DNA from: Vicia villosa
Lineage: Eukaryota > Streptophyta > Magnoliopsida > Fabales > Fabaceae
DNA length: 64,000 nt
Assembly (NCBI RefSeq): GCF_029867415.1
Contig: NC_081183.1
Span: 65,546,336-65,610,335 of the forward strand
Reading direction: 5' to 3'
Position 1 is the first letter of the stretch. The number at the start of each line of letters is the position of its first letter. The notes under the pieces are model-generated. The model was not told the origin of the DNA. It was given only the letters and a program-made list of their open reading frames with translations, and ran no database searches. Position numbers and translations under genes: made by a program. Below, in pieces: positions 1 to 10,032 of the stretch.

Positions 1-780
1 TTTTGAATTCCGAGTTTGAAGTCCAGCGGGATGCCCTAACTTTTGCCTAAGTCACTTGTTTTCAAGTTTGTTGACTTAGCGGGCTTTCTTTTTTCTTTTC
101 TTTTTTTTTTCGGTTCATTTTTACTTTTTTGAACAAGTCGTATGATCCTGAGATGTCTTTGATTCGTTGGAGAGATATCGACCGCCTGATTTCTTGGTTG
201 ACGAGGGATAACCATTGTGGTATCGTCATATTTCGACTTTCCTCAACCTTTTGAAAGATAACCATTGTTGTATCCTTAGATGTGCGGTCCTGATGAATTT
301 TGAAAGCTCAATCAGATTAACTGAACACTACCCTGCCCCTGGGTTAAATGTGAGGATTTTTCGTATAGAAAAGAAACTCCTACTTTAAGGCTCAAAGGGG
401 TTGACAAGGGATTAACTTCCTTATATCTCCGGTGTTTGTGGATTTTAAACAATGTCTGTACATCATCAACAAGGTTTTACTCGAAATCACACCATTTGAG
501 ATTATGAGTATTATATGCTCGTCATTCTCCCTCCGGAGTTATCAGGCTTTATCACCGAGAGTTTGGTATCACAAGCAAAGAAAACATGTTAGAGCGAGAG
601 CGAATGAATTTTTTCAAGACAAACATATTCAATGCATCATTATTATAGTTCAAAAACAAACAAGAATGACATATAAGCAGTATTGAATCAAAACAAGAAA
701 GACTACGCATGAACATGCATGATGATATCGAGATTGTCAAAGTTGAGGAGATTTTCTCCGTATGGACTTATTGCTTCAGA

Positions 781-935
781 AGATCCGTTGAGTCAAAGGA
801 GAACTTCAAATCTGGAATGCAGGTGTGAATGTGATTGCCTTTACATCAATCAGGTCTTGAACCTTGTCTCTGAACGGATGACAATCATCAATCGAATGGC
901 CAAGTGCCCCATTGTGGAAAATAAACCAGGCGTTT
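781..935 (-). pseudogene. Degenerate gag zinc-knuckle-like remnant of element 3
   Basis: Read on the minus strand, one frame gives FHNGALGHSIDDC followed by a stretch like FRDKVQDLIDVKA. It matches in layout the Ogre gag segment at about 36040-36090 (YHQGAPGHDLEHC then EVQRLV), a histidine/cysteine cluster typical of Tat/Ogre gag. The first cysteine of the cluster is missing, and a stop follows shortly after at the 3' side. There is no long ORF, so this is a decayed fragment. It shows that element 3 descends from a coding Ogre/Tat element. Confidence 0.55.
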
Positions 936-2305
936 GTATTTGAAACTGCAGATTACTTCTAGGGAGAAGATTTCGACGAAGCCACACAGGAGTTGTAAGT
1001 ATCCAGCTTTAGGGATTTGAGGAAGAAGATGAGAAACTCGTTGTCTGGAAACCTGTTATGCAATGATATGTATGCAAATGCATATGCAATGTTTTCAAGG
1101 ATCTTTTTGGAACCCAATTTGCAACATTGAAATGTAGTTGCAGCTTTGTTGAAGAACTTCGACTTCCATCTTTGAACGTCCTTCTTTAAGAATCAAGCTC
1201 ACCATATCCAGTGGGTCATAGCCTCTGACTCGAGGTACGGTACTTTTGAATTTGGAGACATATGGATGGAGGAAAATAAATCCTCTTGCCCCTTGATAGG
1301 AATTTTGTTCTTGATAATCCTCCTATAATAGGACCTGAAATTGTGCGCCCTAAATCCCTAAGATCTTTGAAAAAGGTTAGTTGAAAATGCCATATGATAA
1401 GGTGATGTCATGTGTATGCCATAGATGAAAGTGCAAATCACATAAATAGCCCTAGAAGTATAGGTTGGTGAACAACAATAGCCCTAGAAGTAAGAGGTAA
1501 TGATCATATGTAAGTCCTACAAAAAAATTCAAGTTGTTAGATATAAACAAAACCTGAAAGAGGTCAGAATTGTTAAATAAAAGATATACATAAGTCCTGC
1601 AAGGAAATCAAATTGTTAGGGTATAGATAAATCCTGCAAGGAAATCATGTTGTTAGGATATAAACAAATCCTGCAAGGAAACCAAACAGTTAGATAATGA
1701 ATACAAATAAGTCACACAAGTATCTTTAGGTTTAAAGGATAGCATGAAGTCCATAGGTGAGTACCCTCTCCACTGAAGTTTAGATGGTTCAACCTGTCCT
1801 AGATAAAGATCGGGTTCTATGGTGCTCATCTCGACGATCATTCTCGAAAGCATTATCTCAGTCAGCACTCGGGTGGCTGACCGAGAACATCTTGAAAGGT
1901 TGATCTCAATGAGTGTAGCTTCAAGTATCAACCAACTTCGGTCAAGGTCCAAAGCCGTCCATCTCGCTACTTCTTAATAGGCCAAAGTCAAGTTCAACTA
2001 GGGTTCTAAGGGCAAATTAGTGCTTCACGACACTACATGGTAGCCTAATGTCTCCTCGATCATGCTCAAGGGCCATCAGAACTAACCAAACTATCACACT
2101 AACGGTGGTCACCAGATCAACCATATCGGGACGAGCCGTATAGTCTCCTTGGTCTATTGCCACATACCTAAGGTATACTAGATCCGCGTGTAGGATCTTT
2201 CACACAAGTAAACCCAAACAATACCCTTAAAATAAAGCACACGAGACAAACAATTGAGAACATTTATAATGAACTAAGCCCTAAGGTAAACCCCTCTTTA
2301 AAGAC

Positions 2306-2323
2306 TCCCCAGCAGAGTCGCCA
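2306..2323 (-). other. Primer binding site of element 3 (tRNA-Arg type)
   Basis: Minus strand reads TGGCGACTCTGCTGGGGA four bases inside the LTR end at 2328. This matches the PBS class used by Ogre elements, reported as complementary to tRNA-Arg. It fixes the orientation of element 3 and the inner LTR border. Confidence 0.85.
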
Positions 2324-2327
2324 GTTC

Positions 2328-5301
2328 TGTAACTCGGTGGGATAACTGACTTTTATTTCTAAGCAAGCAATGTTGCGGTGAGCAAGAGTCGCCACCGACT
2401 TTTATTTTGTCCAATTTTAGGAAAGGTAAAAAGTACAGAAAAAGACCTTTTTTTTTTAAAGAAAATGTGCTCGGGGTAGGTTATGAAAAGAGAAGGTGTA
2501 AGCACCCTTTTCATCTATAGTTATCTACGGGCTCTTAATTTGCTTAGCTCATGTTTGTTTAGTTGTTTTGACTGAAAAGAGGCATAAGAACCTTAGCGTA
2601 AATGCGTAGCCTTAGTTTTTGAAAGAGTATTGAAAAGATGTTTTTTAATTGAGCTCATTAAGAGCACTACCCTAAATAGTTGGTCATTTTCTATGCTTTT
2701 TAAAGTTCCTAGGACTATCCATACTATATAGAAGTAGCTAGTCCTTGTTTATATTGGACATGTTTGGGACAATCGAAGGGTCATCGGAGGTCGTTGAAGG
2801 CAACAGGTAGAGGTACCCTTAGCAAATTCGAATGGACGATCGTCACTTTTTCGTAGGCAACAATCGAGGGTCATCGAGGGACTTAGTGACGATTTTATAT
2901 CGAGGGACTTTTTTTCTAGTGGGTACCTCTATATTTTGAGGGACACGACCTTTTTATCGAAGGCAACCAAGAGGGGCGTACTCTAGAGGTGAGTGTGTGC
3001 ACCAACCATGTGTGTTGGATTCGAATATTTAATCTTTTTAGTCAGTGATCTACGGTTGAGATTTACGTCTTTTCACACCCTACTTTACTATCACACGCTG
3101 ATTAGTATTGCAGGAAAATAAAGAGCTGAAAAATAAAGGGGTCCTAGCTATTACAGGGCTTCAGGGAGGGGATGTACATAATCCAAAAATGGGGGAGTGC
3201 GGAAAAGTAAAAAACCTAATTAAAGCTATTACAACCCATGAACAGTTACAATAATCAGTAAAAATGCAAGAATAAAATAAATGAAGATATATAACATGTG
3301 AATGTACATAATAGTCTGATTGCTCGAAGTGTACCTCAAAACAAAAAGAAAAATGTTAGTATGGATGTACATAAAATGATGCATGATAAATGGTAGAGAA
3401 ACATTAGCAATTAATCGAGAAATTAACAAAAAAGAGATCTAAGAAAATATTAAATATATTTTTTCGTATTTTTATTGATATGAAAAATAAAAGTAACATA
3501 TATATATATATATTTTATATTTGAAAAAAAAATGTATTAATCTAATATATTTTGAGAAAGAGGCCCAATAGCAATGGAAGACCCAACTTAATAAAACCAT
3601 AATTTTCTATGAAATAAAAAATTGAAGAATTATAAAAAAAAAGTTTGTTAAAAAAAAAAAGAAAACAAAAGTGGAACCACACGTTCCATCTGCACCATAC
3701 AGCCACATGTTCCACCTCTCTCAAAGAGAAGCCATGGGAATAAACTCATTCCTTCTCCACACAAAACACCATATCATAAGAACACAAAGATCAAATATTA
3801 TTAGATTCAAACATGTTTTCAAAATCATGAGAAGGTATAAAACCTTAGTAGAATAGAAATACCCAATCGGAGTTCCGACATGGCTTCAATCAGAGACTTC
3901 CTCACAGTGATTCAGCGGATGATGAAGAGGGAGGTTGTGGTCATTCGTTGACGGAGGTTGAACGGCGGGGTTGCTGTTTGCGTGAAGGTTCTGGGCTTGC
4001 GATTCCGCGTGAGGCCGTCGATGTTTCCGATGCGAGGGTCGGTCAAGGTGTGGTGGTGTTTTGATCCACATGGCGGCTCATGGTGGAGGGTAGTCGGACC
4101 TGTTGCATTTTCGATGGAGGAGATCTGGAGAGGGGCAATCACGGATGATGTGCGATGACGTCGCAGCGGTTTGGACGGTCTCACATGGATGCGAGGCGAA
4201 GGACGGATCTTTTCTCAATCTTTTTTTTTTACTTCCTGCAAAGAGAATTTTACACAAATATTGATTTTGGATTAATTATTGTTAGTATGAACCAATTCTA
4301 TTTACAAGCTAAAAGTTAGTAAACAAATTAGATTAAAAAAAAAACTTGCAAGATAGTTTAAAATAGGACTATGGTCATGGGATATGACTTTTGTTATGGT
4401 GAGAGTATAAGGGTTGGAAATTTTTGTACGTGAATGGAAAAACAGGATTGGAAAAGTGGTGGATGGAATTTTGTACGGGGAAAGAATGTGTATCGCGAAA
4501 GTGTTCGTTGGTGTAAGGGTCGGACAAAATGTTAGTGATTGTTACTTTGAGAGAATGAAGGTTAGGGTTTTTGTGAAAGTTGTTTTTTGTGGAATGAATA
4601 AGGGTTAGATGGTTGTCTAATGTTAAAAAATAGACCTACTTATACTATAAGATTAGGTTAACAAAATAAGGAAAAAATTAATTGGGATCCAAATAATTAA
4701 TTAGAAAATAATCAAATAAATTGATTCTTTTTAAAAATAATTTATTTGTTCGCTAAGTTGTGAATCATGTTTAAAATGTAAATTAAAACCTTATTTTTTT
4801 GAGTTTTGAATATTTTATAATTTTTAGTCATTTTTTGGGTTAAAAAGTGCATAAAGTGAAAAAGTCAATTTTTAAAAGATGTCTAATTAAGAAATACGAA
4901 AATAAAAAAATTAAATGCTAAAAAAGTAAGTTTTTGTGATTTTTAGTAACAAGTGAAAATAAAATTAAAACTAAAGTTAGAAAATAAAATAAAAAAATGT
5001 TAGAAGTAGGATTTGAATCCGTGACCTTGTATTTGCAAACCTTACCTCCTTACCAATTATGCTATATTATTTGTTCAAAGTAAAAAGCCAATTGAAAGCA
5101 TATGAAGTATCGGCCGGCATTTTCTATTTATTAAAATATAAGTAATTTAAGAGTAAACTATTATATTTTAAAATAGACTTTAAATCGAATATTTATAAAA
5201 TTCAGGGTGCCAATGTAAATGAACCCAAGATTTTATAAAAATCCAATTTTTTAAATAGTTTTGAAATTTCGAAAAGTGTGGGCAAATTTTGGGGTATCAC
5301 A
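2328..5301 (-). repeat. 5' LTR of element 3 (2974 bp)
   Basis: Bounded by TGTAACTCGG on the plus strand at 2328 and GGGGTATCACA ending at 5301, i.e. TG...CA on the minus strand. The PBS lies directly outside the left end. The left 250 bp match the LTR at 61826 in the same orientation, so both belong to one family. It carries a PBS-like motif at 2385-2396, the conserved GGTG-loop-CACC element near 2477-2507 and a tRNA-like module at 5009-5064. Several short ORFs inside (3229-4608) have no recognisable product and are not annotated. Confidence 0.85.
5009..5064 (-). other. tRNA-like A-box/B-box module in LTR of element 3
   Basis: On the minus strand TAGCATAATTGG (A-box-like, 5053-5064) is followed 44 bases later by GGATTCAAATCC (B-box-like, 5009-5020). 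Order and spacing match an internal Pol III promoter of a tRNA gene, but I see no acceptor stem, so it is not a tRNA gene. Confidence 0.5.
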
Positions 5302-6563
5302 GTTGGTAATGGTCTATTTAGCAACGTAGTCCAAACGGCTCAGTGGGAGAAGGCATGTCAAAGGAGTGAGTGATGATGCGCTAGTTCGATCCATGGGATT
5401 GACAATTTTTTCTTATTTTCCTTAGTAACATATGCATGCAGATTCCAGTGGTTCTCTCCAGCTCACACCTATAATACGCCCTCATCCAACATCCATATGA
5501 TCTCCTTCGTTTCGTATCTAATGCTTCTGAAGCTGCAGACACACCATGGAGTCTCTTAACCGGCCACACCGGATCAAAAACGCCAAGTCTGTCTAATTTT
5601 AATTATTTATTTGTTTTTTTTATTTTTATGTGTTTCCTTTATTCCCTTTTTACCAAAAAAATGCTTTAATCAATTCTTTTAAAAAAAAACCTAATAAATC
5701 TTTTTATTTAATAATTTAATTTAAAATATTGGATTAAATTACAATTTAGTATTAGGGTTAATTTATTAATCATTTCGATCAAATTAATCGATCGCGATGA
5801 TTAATGATCAATTATTTAATTAATTAAATAATATATCCAAATAGGTTTATTTACTAAGTGTTTTAACTAATTCAATTGGTTACGATGATTAGTAATCCCT
5901 CCTTAATTCGTAATTTGTTTTAATCAAACCTATTGATTACGATGGTTAACGATATATTTTCCTTGTAATTAAAATAATTTATTTAAAACACATCAATTTG
6001 CTAACGGTGATAATTGAATCAATCGATTAGAATAATTAGTAATTCTTTATTTAATTCGTTAATTATGTTGATCAAACCCATTGATTATCGCGATTAATGA
6101 AACATATAATAATCAGGGTTGTACGCCACATCAAAACACACCTCTTTCACAAACTACGAATTTCAAAACTACGATAAGGTAATTCAAAATACCTTCACAC
6201 ATTAATACTAAATCTAAGGCGTACAACCCTCACCGAACTACGTTGACTCTGATCCTCCCTAAGGAGGTACGTAGGCACTTGGATAACCAAGACGAGTCCC
6301 CTTCTCAAAAACTCCAATTAGGTTTAAATCTCACTTTTAACCCTATTCACTTTCTGTCATTAGCCATAAACCACCAACCTTACCATAATACTCTTACTAA
6401 CCTTAAACGCAAACCTTAGGAAAGGGTTAAGGGTGCCTAACACCTTTCCTTGACCTGAATATAATAACTTACCCAAATTTTTTAACTTTGTAGGGTTTCC
6501 TATTCGCCCTGGTAGAATAGGTGGCGACTCTAAATTCCTAAATTTTTAGGGCAGGTTGCTACA
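5302..6563 (+). repeat. 5' LTR of element 2, 3'-terminal 1.26 kb
   Basis: Closely similar along its whole length to 44523-45789 and ends with the same TTGCTACA. The PBS follows two bases later. It is truncated on the left by element 3. Between about 5770 and 6100 there are five spaced variants of a TTGATTACGATGATTAAT-like motif in very AT-rich sequence. A PBS-like motif lies at 6520-6531 and the conserved GGTGCC/CACC element at 6431-6450. Confidence 0.85.
5337..5392 (+). other. tRNA-like A-box/B-box module in 5' LTR of element 2
   Basis: GGCTCAGTGGGAG (A-box-like) and AGTTCGATCC (B-box-like) lie 46 bases apart in tRNA order. The copy in the 3' LTR is at 44559-44614, with one B-box change (AGTTCAATCC). 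Confidence 0.55.
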
Positions 6564-6565
6564 GC

Positions 6566-6583
6566 TGGCGACTCTACTGGGGA
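6566..6583 (+). other. Primer binding site of element 2 (tRNA-Arg type)
   Basis: TGGCGACTCTACTGGGGA lies two bases after the LTR end. It is the same PBS class as in element 3 and the Ogre, and it sets the plus orientation of element 2. Confidence 0.85.
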
Positions 6584-7753
6584 TAAAACAAATGGTGAAT
6601 TATTATGCTCCTAGGTTTGGTTTAATGTTTATTATTAGGGTTTGGTTAATTCTTAATGTTAGGATTTTTGGGGTTAGGGTTTAGGTTTTTTCTATTAAAT
6701 ATTTAATTTTTCCTTTTTATTTATTTATTTATTTACAGTTTTTATTTATTTACAGTAATTTAAATAAATATTTGTTTAATTGCATATTTGTTTTTACTGT
6801 ATTTTCTGGGATATATAAATTGTGGTTAAAACATAAGTGTGGAATTATCCTTAAGACCAGGGGAGACTTGCATCGCCTATAAGTCTTATTGATAATTCCA
6901 CTCAGAGTGGGTTGAATATCCGGAATTGTCCAAAACGAGGCTTGACTTTTTTGAGGGCAGGACTTGGTATTTGGCTGTTCTCTCTGAGAACCTACCCCTA
7001 AAACTCAAACCTCATGGGCAAATGAGTTGTTCTAAAATCCAAAGAGACAAAAAGTCTTGGAGGCTACGAACGGCCCCATGAGACCCTTGTTAGAACATAC
7101 CCATGGGAAGGGTAGACTCCCTAAGCCGTCATGCCGAACCTATGAACTTAGGGTTAGGTGCTTATAATATGTTTGCGATTTATATATTACGAATATCTGC
7201 GTTTTAATTTTGCAGGTCTTTCTACGCGTCCCTGGACTGTAGGGATTCTATTTCCAAGATCATGTCCTTTCCGCGAAGGACATCTCCATTTATGCACGTC
7301 AATTATGAGACCTAGTGACTGTCATGAACAGTCACCCCGTGACTACGTCTACGCACTCCCTAGCCGATAGGGATTCTACTTCTAAGATCGCATTCTTCGC
7401 ACGAGGGACAACTTCGTTAGCATACGTCAATTGGCCTCTCGATGGCCATGAGATCTAGTGTCTGTCTCAAACGGTCACCCCATGCTTGCTCCCGCGTACC
7501 CCCTAACTCGTAGGGTTTGGATTTCCATTTATACATCTTTCATCCCTAGCTTGTAGGGATTTCACTTTGTCCGACATCGTCCTTAGATAGGTTGTGTTCC
7601 GCATAGAGAACCTTCCCACGAGGGACAACTTCGTTAGTACACCTCGAACGGCCCCTCAATGGCCATGAGATTTGGTGACGGTATTGAACGGTCACCAGCT
7701 GCTACTTTCTGCGTACTCCCTAATCTAAGGGATTGCCATTGGCGCGTCATAAC
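6584..7753 (+). other. Internal leader region of element 2, non-coding, with ~150-bp repeats
   Basis: No coding frame is recognisable. From about 7215 to 7735 the sequence repeats imperfectly three times: a GTAGGGATT-like start, CGAGGGACAACTTCGTTAG, a GGCC(A)TGAGA segment and an ACGGTCACC end. Units are roughly 150-200 bp. The repeats were possibly longer before Maximus-B inserted at 7754. Confidence 0.5.
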
Positions 7754-7994
7754 TGTTAGAACAAGATTTGTTCTGATCAATATTCTTGTTTTGATGATAA
7801 CAATATATATGAATTTTGTATAAGACAGTGTGGTACTCTAATCCTTTGCATTTTCCATTTCAGGAAATATATAAAGAGAATGCACAATTCAGCGCTCAGA
7901 AGCACTGACTCAGAAGGTTCTGGATGGCTACATCAGAAAATGCTCTGGCAAGACATCTGAAGATGGTGAAGCAGAATCAAAACATGGTCTATGA
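7754..7994 (+). repeat. LTR start fragment, inverted relative to the LTR at 12132-13277
   Basis: Begins TGTTAGAACAAG and aligns, reversed, with 13277 down to 13037. The first 160 bases differ at only a few sites, then divergence grows. Similarity stops inside TCTATGA, where env-like coding sequence takes over. The inverted pair also extends outward by AAC/GTT. Confidence 0.8.
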
Positions 7995-8457
7995 GAATCC
8001 ACCAGATATGGTATATACAAGTGTTGAATATCCATCAGAACCAGTTGCTCCAACACCTCCATAGAATCTGGCTGACATTCTTCTGGCTCTAGAGAATCCA
8101 GATGCTGATATCCCTTCTCTTGTGTATACTGAAGATGCTTCTGAATCAGAAGCTGATGCTGAGAATCATTCTGTTAAGAAATCTCCTGCTAAGGAAAATC
8201 AAGATGATGTTCTCATGGTCGATGTTGCTGCTGAGAATCCTCCTATCATGGATAATAGCTTTGATGCTTCTTCTACTGGACCTTCTGTTTTGATAAACAC
8301 CATGAAGGCTCTTCAACAGAATCAAGCTGATCTAGCTTCTCGTTTGGACAAGCATGAGGATACTCATAGTGAGTTCAGATCATTTATGAAGACGCAGACT
8401 GAAGACACTACTGAGATTAAAAACCTTCTGGCCATGTTAGCTAATAAGCTTGGCTAG
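7995..8457 (+). pseudogene. env-like ORF, C-terminal part, of a Maximus/SIRE element
   Basis: One plus frame runs from the LTR junction to the stop at 8455-8457, with a single internal TAG at 8062-8064. The protein is acidic at first (SESEADAEN) and then has a heptad-rich segment (about the last 55 residues, MKALQQNQADLASRLDKHED onward) likely to form a coiled coil. Elements of the Maximus/SIRE lineage carry an env-like ORF between pol and the 3' LTR, and the purine tract that usually follows it is present here at 8628. Its role is unknown. The apparent start at 8122 is a GTG inside the frame, so the N-terminus is simply missing. It points opposite to the gag-pol remnants on its right. Confidence 0.6.
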
Positions 8458-8627
8458 TCGTAGTCTGTCTTGGTCTTAGTTGTTTTCTTGTTTGTATGCA
8501 TCCGTTTCTTGCATCTTCTTCTACCCCTTTTGTACTTCTGATATATTTTTATCAATGAAATCATTATCTTCTTCACTTTATGTGTCTTTTATCATCTGAA
8601 TCTTTTAATGCTTTTTGATGTTATGAC

Positions 8628-8640
8628 AAAAAAGGGGAGA
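8628..8640 (+). other. Purine tract (PPT-like) after env-like ORF
   Basis: AAAAAAGGGGAGA preceded by GATGTTATGAC, like the tract downstream of env-like ORFs in Maximus/SIRE elements. No LTR start follows, so it is orphaned. Confidence 0.5.
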
Positions 8641-8744
8641 AACATGATAATTGATTTGGTTTATTATATTAGTTGCTAGGATTAACTCTCAACATTTCCT
8701 AACATTATTTGCAAGTTCTAGAAGATCTTCTGATAGTTGGCTCT

Positions 8745-9905
8745 TCAAAATTGATCTTCTGATACTTTGCTTATGGGTTCTTCAGCGTCTGAATTAAAGA
8801 TTTCTATATCTGCAAAATTCTCAAACTGCTTTGGCTTTTCAAGACCAAGCTTATCATCAAATCTGATATTGATTGATTCTTCAACAATCAATGTTTCAGT
8901 ATTGTATACTCTGTAGCCTTTTGAGCATTCAGAATATCCAAGAAAGAAACACTTCTGTGCCTTAGAATCAAACTTATGCAGATGATCTTTAGTGTTCAGA
9001 ATATAACATATACATCCAAATGGATGAAAATAAGAAATGTTGGGCTTTCTGTTCTTCCACAATTCATATGGAGTCTTATTTAGGATAGGTCTTATAGAGA
9101 TTCTATTCTGAATATAACCTGCAGTGTTTATTGCTTCTGCCCAGAAATGCTTAGCCATATTGGTTTCATTGATCATGGTTCTAGCCATTTCTTGTAGAGT
9201 CCTATTCGTTCGCTTTACAACTCCATTTTGCTGTGGAGTTCTAGGGCAAGAGAAATCAATAGCAATACCATTTTATTTGAAATAAATCTCAAAGAATCTG
9301 TTCTCAAATTCGCCACCATGATCACTTCTGACCTTTATGATTTTACACTCTTTCTCAGATTGAATCTGAGTGCAGAAGTCAAAGAACACTGTATGAGACT
9401 CATCCTTTTGTTTCAAGAACTTTACCAATGTCCATCTGCTATAATCATCTACGATGACTAATCCATATTTCTTTCCTCTGACAGATGCTGTTTTGACTGG
9501 GCCAAACAGATCAATGCGCAGAAGTTCTAACGACCTAGAGGAAGAGACAACATTCTTAGACTTGAATGCAGGTTTGGAAAACTTCCCTTTCTGACATGCT
9601 TCGCAAAGAGCATCTGATTTATATTTCGGATTAGGGAGTCCTCTGACCAGATTAAGTTTGTTAATCTGAGTAATCTTTCTCAAACTAGTATGGCCTAATC
9701 TTCTGTTCCAGACCCATTGCTCTTCACTAACAGACATAAGACAAGTTACCTTCAGATTCTTAAGATCTTGAAGATCAATCTTGTAAATGTTGTTCTTTCT
9801 CTTGCCTTTAAATAGGATTGAGCCATCCTTCTGACTTACAGCTTTACAAGACTTTTGATTAAAGATTATGTCATAACCATTGTCACTTAATTGTCTTATA
9901 GACAA
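8745..9905 (-). pseudogene. Copia integrase of Maximus-B (broken)
   Basis: The minus frame 9905-9273 has the pre-integrase HHCC region (RRLGHTS... CEACQKGKF) and the start of the integrase core (LLRIDLFGPV, then IVDDYSRW and RSDHGGEFEN). A TAA stops this frame at 9273. The same region continues to 8745 with QQNGVV, FWAEAINTAGYIQNR and FHPFGC. The catalytic glutamate after QQNGVV is replaced by lysine (codon at 9213-9215), so the DDE triad is lost. Sequence homologous to RT and RNase H is missing to the left, where plus-strand env-like sequence begins. The start at 9905 is a TTG inside the protease-integrase frame, not a true start. Confidence 0.8.
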
Positions 9906-10032
9906 TAAGTTATGAGCTAATCCATCTACTAGCAGAACATTAGTTATGGAAGGAGAGTTACCAATACTTATGGTTCTAGAGCCAATGATCTTGCCCTTCT
10001 AGTTCCCACCAAACTTAACTTCTCCATCAGAT

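Larger units (their letters stand above)
1..5301 (-). mobile_element. Element 3: Ogre/Tat-type gypsy element, 5' part only
   Basis: Minus-strand element whose 5' LTR (2328-5301), PBS (2306-2323) and part of the internal region are in the window; the remainder lies to the left. The LTR begins TGTGATACCCC and ends CCGAGTTACA on the minus strand. It appears to have inserted in the 5' LTR of element 2: bases 5302-5306 (GTTGG) sit in the matching place in the other LTR of element 2 near 44523. Bases 1-120 resemble the 3' UTR of the Ogre at 29520-29700 (TTTTTGCCTAAGTC motif followed by a pyrimidine run), so much of the coding interior may be deleted. Bases 961-2305 show no coding frame I can recognise. 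Confidence 0.75.

Noticed and set aside
3886..4184. Overlapping ORFs on both strands near 4000
   Set aside because: GC-richer patch in the element 3 LTR. Frames on both strands are open by chance and have no domain.
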